Of a stretch of 64,000 nt of DNA, positions 11,466-21,781 are shown one piece after another. Within the stretch, counting starts at the first letter, position 1; each line of letters opens with the position of its first letter. Origin of the DNA: Parietichytrium sp. I65-24A (taxonomy: Eukaryota; Sar; Bigyra; Thraustochytrida; Thraustochytriidae); assembly GCA_012862575.1 (NCBI GenBank), contig BLSF01000069.1, positions 62,001 through 126,000 of the forward strand, written 5' to 3'. The position numbers and the translations under genes were made by a program. The notes under the pieces were generated by a model. It saw only the letters and a list, made by a program, of their open reading frames with translations. It made no database searches and was not told the DNA's origin.

Positions 11466-12861
11466 TCGTCCAGTCTCGAGGCCCTTTCTTCTTCGGCAAA
11501 GTGGCTTGTCAGGCCCTTTCCGCGCTGCGCTGCACCGTCGATCAGGTTGCTACACTACGCTGCGCAGTCTGGCAAGTGAACAGCGTTTCATGTCTGCGTG
11601 CAAACTCAGGTGTGCCTTTGCGGACAGCGTTTTGCGGTGAGAAGATTGTGTATACTACCACGACTGTTGGCGATTTTGTTCTTTAACCGAGAAGCTCCAA
11701 CGATGCTCGGTATCGCCAGCTAACTCGTGAACATGTGAAAAGTGAGTCTAGCGGCCAGTCGTCTGCCAATGAAGACGGCGAAAAGACTGCACGATGATAT
11801 GAAATACTAGCCGTTGGGTTTGAAGCATCCGAGTCCTACTACAACTACTAAGCTCAAAACTCAATTTGGCGGACAGCAACTGCACTCGCAATTCAACATT
11901 TTCTCATTCTTTTATCCCTACTTGCTGTTCAACAGTTTCCTGCCAATCTTACATATACTCGCAATCAAAAAGGCTCCAAATTCAACATTTTACTTTTTAA
12001 GCTTGAGAGTTGAAGCCTCCAACTGGCTCGACTAGATCTTGGAACAAAAGGTGCTCCTATGCAGATAAAGTCCATGCCAACCTGCCCGTGGTTGAATTGA
12101 CTTCAGATGAGTTCCATGTCAACCCAACCTTTTTGCCCATCTGACGCGTTGACAGTTGTCATTGCATTGGATGTTCGTTGGAGTTTAATCACTCAAAAAA
12201 TGTGCTCGGAGACGACACAACAATCACAATGATTAAGTAATTGTAGTTTCCGTAGATGTACAGTGAGACAGAAGTGGGTGGTTGATTGGGTGATTGACAG
12301 ATTGTGAGTGGGCAAGCCTCTGAGCTGCTACAGTATGTGCCTTATGTCGTAAGGCCATGATCGTCTCCGACTCCTGGTGTAGCAAATGTATCCTTTGTTC
12401 TGCTCATGGGCTCGACGGATTACTGCCAGCCTCAAGTACTAACAGGGAGTCCTCAGACCATGCCGAAAAGAGTTGCTGACAGCGAATCAAGGTGAATTTG
12501 CTGCTCTTACGTTCATGTGTTCTAAAAGAGTACAAGGCCGCTCAAAAGGTGTGCCGAAGCATTGCGACAGCACAAGTGGAGATCTCTTCGCTACGTCGTA
12601 CTTTTTTTTCGCAATTGGTTCAGGCACTGGCATTCCGACTGCAGCAAAACTTTTTTGAACGCTTTTTCTTTCTTTCCCAACATCGAGAAACTTCGGAGTC
12701 GGCTCCCTACTCTTCCCCTTCCTTTGCGTCCAAAGCTCTGCGAAGTAATCCAATCGAATAAATTGAACCGTTGCTTTGAATGCCGCTGAGCAGACTCTCC
12801 TGCACTTGAAATAGTATCACAGTCGTGAAACCAACGAATAACGAGCTGTAGCGTGATGTTC
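11466..12861. other. Intergenic stretch between array copies D and E
   Basis: About 1.4 kb containing only short open frames without recognisable content. It presumably carries the promoter of copy D. No tandem repeat or structured element was seen. Confidence 0.5.
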
Positions 12862-14026
12862 TTAAGAAAGCGCGCTTTCCTGCAGCTTGTCCTCGTCAGC
12901 ACTGATGGAGCTGCCTCCGGTGTAGGTTTGTGGTACTGCACTTGTCGGTACTGTCTGTTGCTTTGAGTTGCTCAAGTCACTCGAAGGTCTTACGCGATTG
13001 GCGTTCTCGGAGTGAAGGTAGTTGTTGATGGCATGGCTCTTCGACAGCGTTGCCTGTGACAGAAAGAACGTGATTGCATAAGTCTGATAAGGCCAGAGCT
13101 GTGGGAGCGAAATGAGGAGATACAGAACCGCAGTAACAGACGCAAGCCTTCGCTTCTTCTTTGATATCCCCTCCAAAAAGTCCAGCACCTGCTGAGCTTT
13201 CGCGCTATCCGCAGACTTCTTGTCGTTGCTTGCGCTCATTGTGGCAAGAACCTGCTTTGCCGATAAGAACACCATATGATTGATAGTCGCCATCCCGACG
13301 AAATACGAGAAGGTGGAGAAATTCCGTGCAATTATGACGAACCGCCTATGCAGGATCAAGCCATGGGACGTGAATTAGCTCTGGTGAAAAGTCAAGGACA
13401 AAAGTTTGCTGGGCAAGAAAAACTTACATGGGAGATTTGTATGGCTGAATTCCAGTCACAAAGTTCCCAGAGATTGTCGCAACCAACGTGACGATGGAGT
13501 ACATGGTGACAGCAAGTGCATATCTTTTTGAGAGATATCGAGACAACGAGCTGGATCGCTCCGAAGACACATTCAAAGTTCTCAGCATGAGTTGAAAGTT
13601 ACGAATCTCGAACAATGTGTTGGCAAGTAAACCCGCAATGCCAGTGAACACGAACAAGACCGATGGGAGCAAGTGCACTCCAATTTGAGAGTGCTCGCTT
13701 CCAGTGATCTTCAAAATCGAGAGTACTATCGACGCGGGACAAAGGCTCACGAGACCAATTGCGATCACCTGGAGAGGTGGGTGCTGATACCAAGCAAGAG
13801 ACTTTGCTTTTCGCCTCGCTTTGTCCTTCGCGCGAATATAAATAGGAAGCTGAAGCTGAAGCGCCTTGAAATGTCTATAGGTAAGAAGCAAGCCTCCAGC
13901 AAGCACAAATGCCCAGGCAATTCTGTGAGTTATGTCGTTGTCAGGGCACTCGAACCCGTCAAAGTTGAGAAAGTCCGTCTTGCCTGTTGCTGGCCAGGCG
14001 CACGTGCATGGGGCATCGCAATCCAT
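12862..14026 (-). CDS. Seven-TM membrane protein, array copy E (two exons)
   Basis: Predicted 360 residues. Exon 1 is 14026-13428 and exon 2 is 13345-12862, with an 82-bp intron at the shared position; the join reads SPM-RFVIIARN. The ATG at 14026 (MDCDAPCTCAW) is used because the open frame upstream begins only at a GTG. The N-terminus is Cys-rich (four Cys in the first 20 residues), followed by GKTDFLNFDGFEC. The seven hydrophobic segments match the other copies. Loop 1 is basic (RAKDKARRKAKSLAWYQH), FEIRNFQLMLRTLN follows segment 3, SKRYA precedes segment 4, and WPYQTYA and INNYL lie near the end. The C-terminal tail of about 60 residues is polar and rich in Ser, Asp and Gln. Outermost member of the array; function unknown. 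Confidence 0.82.
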
Positions 14027-15696
14027 CTCTTCCGGGATCTTCAGCCTCTCGCAAAATGTTCCTCGCAAGTCTGCGCAAGAGTTCACTGAAACGCCGAGTT
14101 GGGAAACTGTTGCGCTTTGGAGCACAAGAACAAAGTTTGCACACACGCCAGATTAGGTAGTACGAGAAGCTGGGGGATGTCCGGTGTGCAAAAACGGACA
14201 CGAGGTGTTGGCCGAAACTCTCGAACTTTCAATGAGAAAGTACAGCCTCGCGAGATTACGCGGAAGCTTTAGCTCTCCAGTCTCTCGCACAATCAGTTAA
14301 ATCTAAAATTCAATTGGCTTCTCTGCTCCACCAAAGACTGAGCGTCGCCGGATCAAGACTCCTTCATTCCCATGACACGTAACTTTTTGCCATTGCAATC
14401 AACGTTACACTTAGGTAAATCTCGCTTCAAGAACTTGAGCCACACTCCCGCTCTCTTGTTCGGAAACGCTGCTTTCTTTGTTTGCACTAAGAATCAACAA
14501 ATTTCGGTATATCTTTTCCGGGCTCGTCTTGAGAGGAAAATCCAACGGCGAGGGTGCACAGTGGCTTAGGTGCCGACTCATCCTCACGGTTTCCACGGTT
14601 CTCAACGCGCAACGTCACATTTGGAAAATGTACTCAGATTGCCATTGCCCTCACAGACTTCGAACATTGTTAGGGATGTCCGTCTACCTTTGCGAAGCAA
14701 ATGATTGGCAGACACTTTGCTTCGCCAGCAGAGCTCGTGCTTTCATTATTTCACATTCTCGCCTCGACACAAAACACACCGGCTCGGTGTATGCATTCTT
14801 ATACGAAAGCAAATTGCAAAACACCATGGCTCTGTTAGCAATTTTGTCCCTGAGGTCTCACTCCCCAAGGCGAACGAACTTACGCATTTTCCGGATCGTG
14901 CAACTCGAAGCTCTTAAGGTTGCAGCACTCGTTCCGGTAGCCTGGCATTTCCGTTACGAAATTTGGCTTGCTCATTTCGCCAGCTGAGGATCCACTGTTA
15001 GTTAGAGTTCAAGATTGTTCCATCCTTTCCGCGTTGGGAGAAGCACAGTCCAAATTGAGCCTCGCGTTCATCACACGAGAGAAAAATAGAAGTCTCTGAA
15101 CGCCAACATGCCTAGTCGCGCACGTGATGTGAGTACCGGTAAGGGAGTCTTCGACTCGGAACACGAAGACGAAGACAGAAATCCCATCTAATACACCCCA
15201 TGATGAATTCGACCTCTGCCCACTAAGAATAACTTGACAGTCTGGTCGTGGACCTGTGATGGCCAGCGTTAACGATAACGTTGAACGCTTTTGTTTTTAG
15301 CTGTACAAGTCGTACTGGCGAAATGGGGTCTGGAGGGAACGCTGAGAGAGATCCGTCCATCCCGAAGTGTGAGGAAAGAAAGAAACAAAGATGCCAAAAG
15401 GTTCTGACTGTGACTACCAGAAGCGATTGACCTACCGGTACTCAGGGTATTTCTGAGTACTGGTACAAGAATCACGGGGTGAGAATGAAAGTCGATAGAA
15501 TTCGCATGCAATCAATGGCCAAAAATTTCAATTACAAGCGGAAAGACATTATGTAAAAGAAGTGCGAAGAAGCAAGGTCCTCGTGATGCACTGTCGAGTA
15601 GTTTGGATGGGTGGATGGGTGGATGGATGGAAAGATGGATAGAAAAAGTGAAGAAAACATACATACACCTCGCATTGAGGCGAGTGAGCTCTGGCA
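14027..15696. other. Spacer between the membrane-protein array and SMC1
   Basis: About 1.7 kb. A weak two-exon candidate of 85 residues can be read on the minus strand at 14975-14684, but it needs a 34-bp intron. A ggat-rich short repeat lies at about 15605-15650, just past the SMC1 stop. Nothing else is recognisable. Confidence 0.45.
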
Positions 15697-18600
15697 TTAG
15701 CTGGCGTATGGGCTGAGGTCCAGAGTAAGCGAGCGGGAGCAGTTGAGTTGGTTTTCGCGATAAATTCCAACGAGGCCGTCTGCATTCTCAAAGAATGAGT
15801 TTTTAAGTGAAATCACGATGCACTGTACGTCCTTGGACTTGCCGCGAATAAAGTTGGACACTTTGGAGATATTGACCATATCTAGTGCAGCGTCAACCTC
15901 GTCCTGCAAAACAAGAGGTGTCAGGAAACATTATTGTAAGAGACATTAAACATGACAAAACCTCGAACAGCCAAAGCGAGCAAGCGAGCACGTTCGGCCG
16001 GTCCAACAACAGCAACGCTCACTGCCTTTCTTAAATCAAATATAAAAGAACTTACCATGACAAAGAATGGGGCTGGCTGGTAGCTATGGATCGCAAACAA
16101 AAGCGCTAGAGCCGCAACAGTTTTCTCACCACCTGAAAGCTGCTCCATGTCCCTGAACCGCTTTGTGGGCGGCATCGCATTGTACTTAATGCCACCCAGG
16201 TAAGGCTCCTCAGTATTGTCCAGACTGAGATAGGCATTTCCTCCCATTGGGTGCTTGTCAGAGCGAGTGAGGTCTCTGTATACTTGGTCGATTGTGTTTG
16301 ATACGTGCTCAAACATGTGCATGAACTTTTTGTACCTGGCCTGCTTGATCTTCTCGAAAGCGAGCTCCACCTCCCTGGACTGCTGACGAGCCTGCACTAG
16401 CTTCTCGTCCGTCGAACGCAAACGTTCAGTTACATCAGCGAAGCTCTCATCGGCCTTCATGTTGGGCTGCATCTTTTCTAGCTCTTCCTCGAGATTCTTG
16501 ATATCACGCTCATACTCCTTGAGTACGTTGCTGGAATCCTCGCCAGAGTCCATCTCTGAATGTTTGCCCTCGATAGACGAGAAATCAATCTGGTTCAGGA
16601 GGGATCTGTCCGCCTGAACTGCCTGAGAATCCGACTGGCTAAATCCCAAGGAACTTGGATCCGAAGATTGGGTCGAAGCTTGCATGCCAGACGACTGAGA
16701 CTGCGCCATTTCCGCGTCGCTGCTGCTCCCACTACTGCTTTCGTCGTCGCTTTCGGATCCCTTTTGCCTCTTCGACTTCGAGGCCTTTGACGCGACTGCG
16801 GAATCCCGACCCCGCTTCAGGGCCGACTTTTTCGGAATATTAACCTGTTCCACCTCTGCCTTTCGAAGAGTCTCGTGGCGCTTCGCGCGAAGCTTCTCAG
16901 CATTGTTTTCGAAGGTTGTGAGCTTCTTCATCACTTGACTGCGCACAACCCTAGCCTCATCTCGGGCGGCCTGTGCTTCCCGAGAAGCAACCTGTCGCTC
17001 GTTCAGCGCAGCCTTTTGCTTTCTCAGCTGGGCTTCGGCATCATCTAGCTCGGAATTCTTCTCTGCAAGCGCATCATCAGCTCGTTTTGCCTCGGCCTCT
17101 CGGGCAACGAGCTTCTCGCTCAGCAGGTTTAGCTTCTTCTCCGCTGCGGAGAGGGCATAGTCCAACTTTCTGGAAAGCACGAAGCGAAGCTGTGACTCAA
17201 GCTTGTCCCTTTGCTCTTTCACTCGATTCAGACCCTCTTGGTGTGATTTTCGCTCCTCGGAGGCCTGATCCACTACTTGGCTGATGTCCTCCACACCTAT
17301 TTCAGCCCCGTATTCACGGAGCCTCTTCTTGAGAGAGATGTTTACCGTTTCCTCCAGCTTCTGGATTTGGGCAAGGTCTTGCTGCACTTGATACGACAAA
17401 CTTTCAGCTTCGGGAGTGAGTTCGCTCAACTGAGCGTCGATTGCGGCTGCCTGCTTGGCGAATGCCTCGAGTTTCTCCCTTGACTTTTCCACTCCAAGCT
17501 GTGCATACTTGAGCCGGACACTGATTTGCTGTCTGCTTATCTCGAGAGCCTGCAGCAGTCCCTCGCCCGAATCGTTCTTGCCTCTTAAGCCCCCGGCTCC
17601 TTCCACTCTGCGGTATGACACTTGCGCGCTGCTGCCAGCAATTTCCACGAGCTGGTCATTGAGCGTCTCCACCTGTGTGCGGAGTTCGTTCCTCCTTTCT
17701 CGCGCAGCTTCAAGTTCTCGTTGCTCAAAGCGATTTTGCAGCCCACGGTCTCCATGCGTTGCTCCTCCCGTCATGTCTGCATTTGTGCTGATCGTGTGAC
17801 CATCGAGGGTGACCGCTTTCACCCGCTCGCCTCTGCGGAAGCAGAGATCACGGGCGTCCTCCAAGGTATCGCAAATTACCACTCCTCCCAGGACGTAGTG
17901 AATGGCATTCTCCAAGGCCGAGTCGTAGTCGAGAACGTCCACTGCAAGTTTAAAATTGCTTCCGAGCTGCCTGTGACGCTCTTGTGTGCGCTTTGGTTCA
18001 ATCGTATCAAGCGGAATGAAGGTGGCAACCCCGATACGTTTGTCTCGCATGTACCGGATACACTCTGTCGCAGTGCTTTCCTTATCAACGACAATAGCAT
18101 CCATCTGACGGCCAAGGGCGACCGAGACAGCTAAATCGTACTTTCTGCTGATAGGGGTACACAAGTCCACCATGCGGCCGCGAACTCCGCCGTTGGACAT
18201 CTGTTTGAGATCGTCCAAGAATTGCTTTGTCTTGCGTTCCTTTTGCGACTCTGCTCTGTATGCCTTTGCCTGGTGCAGCTTCGTGTTTGCTTCGCGCAGC
18301 TCCTCCTCCAGCTCGTCCCGTTTCGCTTTGATCTGATTGTACTTGTCTTGGTGGTCCTTGTAGTCCTGCTCGCACTTTCGAAGCTGCACCTGCTCCATTT
18401 CCACGGTCCGGACTAAGTTCTCCTCGCGCATACGTGACGCACGAGCATCATTTTCGATGGAAGATTTTTTCTGCATAAGCAGATCGATGTTGCGCTGCTG
18501 CATCTCCAACCGCTCTCTTTTGGTGCTGTACCCACGTTGCAAGGAGTCAATCTGCGCCCTAATAGCGATGTTTTCCTGTTGGGCTTGCTCTTTGATGGCC

Positions 18601-19754
18601 TCAATCTGTTCCAGCTGAGCCGCACTTAGTTTGGAGGCCGAACTGGCTTCGCGAAGACGCTCCGCAAGGATCTGCTCGGCTTTTTGAAGCTCGGCGATGT
18701 CCCTCTCGAGCCCTTCGCGCTCCTGATTTGTGCGGGTGATGTCCTCCCTGGCCTTCTCCAAAGTTTGCTTTTCGCGCTTGATGCTAGTTCGATAGTGAGC
18801 AACAGCTTCGTTGGCTCTCACGGCAGCTTGCTCCAAGGCTGCGAGCTCTGTTCGCAAGGTGCGCACCTTCTTTTCTGCCAAGCCGGCGGACTTGACAGCT
18901 TTGGCTTCCTCCTTCTTCTTTTCCTCACAATGGCCTTCGGCCACATTCTCCGATTGGCTGGCCTCCGCGAGATCGCTTTCGGCGTCCTTGATTTTCTGTT
19001 CCGTTTTCTCGATGTCCTTCTCGATCTGCCACAATTGCATTAAAAAGAAGTCCGTTTTGAGCCTTTCCAGTTCGCCAAGCTGCTCGTTGAAGCGGTCCGC
19101 CTCGCGCTTCTGCTCCTTGGCCTGCTTGCGCTCCTGCGTAATCCCCTTCTTCTGCTGGTAGGTGAAGATCGTGTCCGTCTCGGCCTCCTCCTTCTTTGTC
19201 TTAAGCTCCTTGTACGAATCCGTGAGTTCTGCGGAGGCGGAGATCTCCTCAAAGAACTGTGTCAGCTGCGTGGGATTCTTCGCGGCGATGGACTCCACAT
19301 CGCCTTGGAACACGAGAAAGTTGCGTGCTTTGACCAGCACGCCAATTCCTTTCAGTCGATCATCATACTCCTGCCGCGACACCGTCTTCCCCTGAATGCG
19401 ATACTTGCACGACCCGTTGCTCGCGATGGCTCTCTGGAAATGCACCTCCTGCAACCCATTTCCATCGTCCCCATCTTCCTCATCTTCCTCGGACGGCACG
19501 TACACCAGCGACACGTGAGCATCGCGCTTCAACTCTTCTCTTCTGCCATCGGCGTTGTAGATGAGGTCCTTCAGCTGCTCCCCGCGGAGCTGTTTCGTTT
19601 CAACGCCCACCACGAAGCTGATGGCGTCCATCAGGTTGCTCTTGCCCGCGCCATTGGGACCCACCACTGCAGTGAACGACTTGAATGGACCGATGGTCAC
19701 CTGCCCTTTGTACGACTTGAAGTCTGACACTTCCAGCCTCTCAATGCGGCCCAT
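15697..19754 (-). CDS. SMC1: Cohesin subunit SMC1
   Basis: Structural maintenance of chromosomes protein 1, the cohesin ATPase subunit that pairs with SMC3 at the hinge and heads to hold sister chromatids. Exon 1 is 19754-16056 and exon 2 is 15903-15697, with a 152-bp phase-0 intron; the product is 1301 residues against about 1230 in animals. The start MGRIERLEVSDFKSYKG is the family's usual N-terminus. Walker A is GPNGAGKSNLMDAIS (about 33), the hinge spans about 520-660, the ABC signature LSGGEKTVAALALL is near 1206, and Walker B FFVM-DEVDAALD is rebuilt across the intron. The C-terminus VQCIVISLKNSFF...LDLSPY matches SMC1. A Ser/Asp-rich insertion with basic patches (about 970-1050) interrupts the returning coiled coil and explains the extra length. 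Confidence 0.97.
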
Positions 19755-19868
19755 CTCTCTCAATCTCTCTCTCTTTCTCTCTCTCAATCTCTCTCTCTCT
19801 TTCTTTCTCTCTCTCAATCTCTCAATCTCTCTCTCTTTCTCTCTCTCAATCTCTCTCTCTCTTTCTTG
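19755..19868. repeat. CT-rich microsatellite abutting the SMC1 start
   Basis: Imperfect repeats of ctctctcaat and ctctctttct run for about 110 bp right up to the SMC1 ATG, so on the sense strand the leader is almost pure purine (GA). The minus-strand frame is open through it as an Arg/Glu-rich peptide, but only from non-ATG codons, so it is read as 5' UTR. Length variation here could affect SMC1 expression; that is inference. Confidence 0.8.
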
Positions 19869-20707
19869 TTTCTTTGTCTCTGCCTCCTTCGCCTTTCCCG
19901 CGCGCGGACTGTTGATAGGAGTTTAGCTTAGGAGACTTAGGCTCTGCGGGAGTGCGCGCAAGGTGTCCTCACTGGCGGGTTTGTTGCGTTTGAAAAAAAT
20001 TGGAATCATTGAAAGGATTGAAGTCATTTTGAAAGCATGGGTTGCCCGGATAGGGGTTCAGATATGGATTGGGGTAGGAGTTCAATCTGAGAGGGAGTAG
20101 AGGGAGGAGAGGGAGGAACCGAGGGGCTATGGGAGGTGCTATGAAGAGGGGTAGCGTGGGAGAAGGTTGTTTTGTTCCTTGGGATTCAAACAGGAGAACG
20201 CGAATGAAAGGTTAGGGTTGGGAGCTCGTGGGAAAAAACAGAAAAAACTTAATTTGTTCACATGAATTTGTTTTGGGAATTTTTAGAACTTGGAAAGTAA
20301 GTTTGGCGTTTGGCGGGTTTAGTTTTCTTTTGTCTCTCGCTTGTTTCTGATGCGGAATTCGTACTACGTACGAGGACACGTGCTGAGTACGCTTACTCAC
20401 TTAAAGTACAATTACTTCGCATGTGCGTGTTTGTGCACACTCTCTGCCAGCAAGTTCTCTTCGTTGTTTACCGCTCAAGTTCGATGCTGCTTGTGAAAGG
20501 CCACCCAGCGTATTTCCCAGAGCACCATGGTATCGGCTTTGGACAGAACTGTTGAATGCAAACGACCGTCCTCGCGAGAGTCTCCGCGTTTGATGCAAAG
20601 ACAAAGTTGAACCTGTTTGCTTTTTCTTTTGTATCTTCAAGTGGAGGGTTCACAATAAATTAAATAAACTTGCGTGGATTGCAAGAATTCCTTGCTCGAA
20701 GCAGACT
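19755..20707. other. Spacer between SMC1 and amidohydrolase
   Basis: It carries the SMC1 5' leader, which begins in a CT-rich tract (separate entry), then A/G-rich sequence around 20090-20160 and the 3' flank of the amidohydrolase gene. No coding sequence was found. Confidence 0.5.
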
Positions 20708-21781
20708 TCACATCATTGATTGCGAACTGAGACAGTCGAGGTTGTAGGTCTTGGCAGCTGTCTCTGCGAAGAGCGCGCGTAGTTCTGCTTGGCTGCACTT
20801 TCGGTCGATGGCGATGCGTTTGAAGGCATTGTACAAGGTGCGGTAACTGCATGTCGCTTTGTCCATGGGAAAGTTGGACTCAAACATGCACCGGGTCGGC
20901 CCAAACCAGTCTATGCAATGGTTGACGTATGGTTCCATGAAGGCTGCCAACGTGGCCGAATCTTTTGGCTTGGGGGACTGGTCAAAACCAGTCCCGGTCT
21001 GAGGCATCAACAGCCCGCCAAGTTTGACCCTGGCGTTTTGCCAGCCGGCCAAATCTAAAATGTCTCGCTGCCACTGATCCAACACCTGCTTCTCTTTGCC
21101 GGCGTAGCTTTGGATGCCGAGGGGTGCTCCGACGTGGTCGAGCACAATGACGAGGTCTGGAACCAAGCGCGCAAGTTGTGTCACGAACGGGATCTGGTGG
21201 AAGTACACGTAAACATCCAGAACAAGACCGCGTTGCGCAAGGATCTTGGCTCCCCTCACAAACTCGGGCGTGGTGCAATGATCGCGGGCCAGTGGCCTCT
21301 TGTTCTTCCTCGGCATTGCACGAGAGATGATGTTAGGGTCCGATTCCCACGCCAAGTTGCAGCGGAATCCTCGTAGCAAAGGGCTCGCCTTTTGGTGAGC
21401 ATCGATTGCCTCGTTGAGAAGACTGGGCTCGAGCGTCAAATCGACCTCGGCCATGATTCCCTTAATCACTCCGCCGACCGCATTCACAGCTCGCGTTTCC
21501 CCAACAGACTGGAGGTGCTCAGGGGCGCTCTCATCGTAAAATGCGCCGCACTCCACGAATACCGTGCCGACGACGTTATGGCTGCGCACATCTTTGACGA
21601 GCTCCTCCCCGAGGTACTGCCCTTCCAGGGCGTTCCGTCTGCCGTAGCAGTTTAAATGGACTGGCGCAAGCTCCCGCGACACCGCAAACCACAGATGGTG
21701 GTGAGGGTCCACAATCTCCAACTCGGGAAGCAGCGCGGCTTCTTCGTCCGCTGTTTCCAACCATTTCGACAACTGTGCCAT
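20708..21781 (-). CDS. Amidohydrolase-2 family metal-dependent hydrolase
   Basis: Intronless, 357 residues. It belongs to the TIM-barrel amidohydrolase-2 group that includes 2-pyrone-4,6-dicarboxylate lactonase and similar lactone or decarboxylation enzymes. The metal-binding start of the barrel is IVDPHHHLW (residues about 23-31). LVIVLDHVGAPLG (about 217-229) is the family's Asp-His strand-end motif, and CMFESNFPMDK (about 300-310) gives the C-terminal acid/Asn strand. The end carries the typical FAETAAKTYNL helix. Length and motif order fit a complete, probably active enzyme. The substrate cannot be told from sequence. No signal peptide or targeting extension is obvious, so it is probably cytosolic. 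It lies on the same strand as SMC1, with about 950 bp between them. Confidence 0.88.
   Translation of the reverse strand: MAQLSKWLETADEEAALLPELEIVDPHHHLWFAVSRELAPVHLNCYGRRNALEGQYLGEELVKDVRSHNVVGTVFVECGAFYDESAPEHLQSVGETRAVNAVGGVIKGIMAEVDLTLEPSLLNEAIDAHQKASPLLRGFRCNLAWESDPNIISRAMPRKNKRPLARDHCTTPEFVRGAKILAQRGLVLDVYVYFHQIPFVTQLARLVPDLVIVLDHVGAPLGIQSYAGKEKQVLDQWQRDILDLAGWQNARVKLGGLLMPQTGTGFDQSPKPKDSATLAAFMEPYVNHCIDWFGPTRCMFESNFPMDKATCSYRTLYNAFKRIAIDRKCSQAELRALFAETAAKTYNLDCLSSQSMM

Noticed and set aside
14478-14987. 169-codon plus-strand frame next to the array
   Set aside because: It lacks recognisable motifs, has a noisy composition and overlaps the minus-strand candidate; nothing supports expression.
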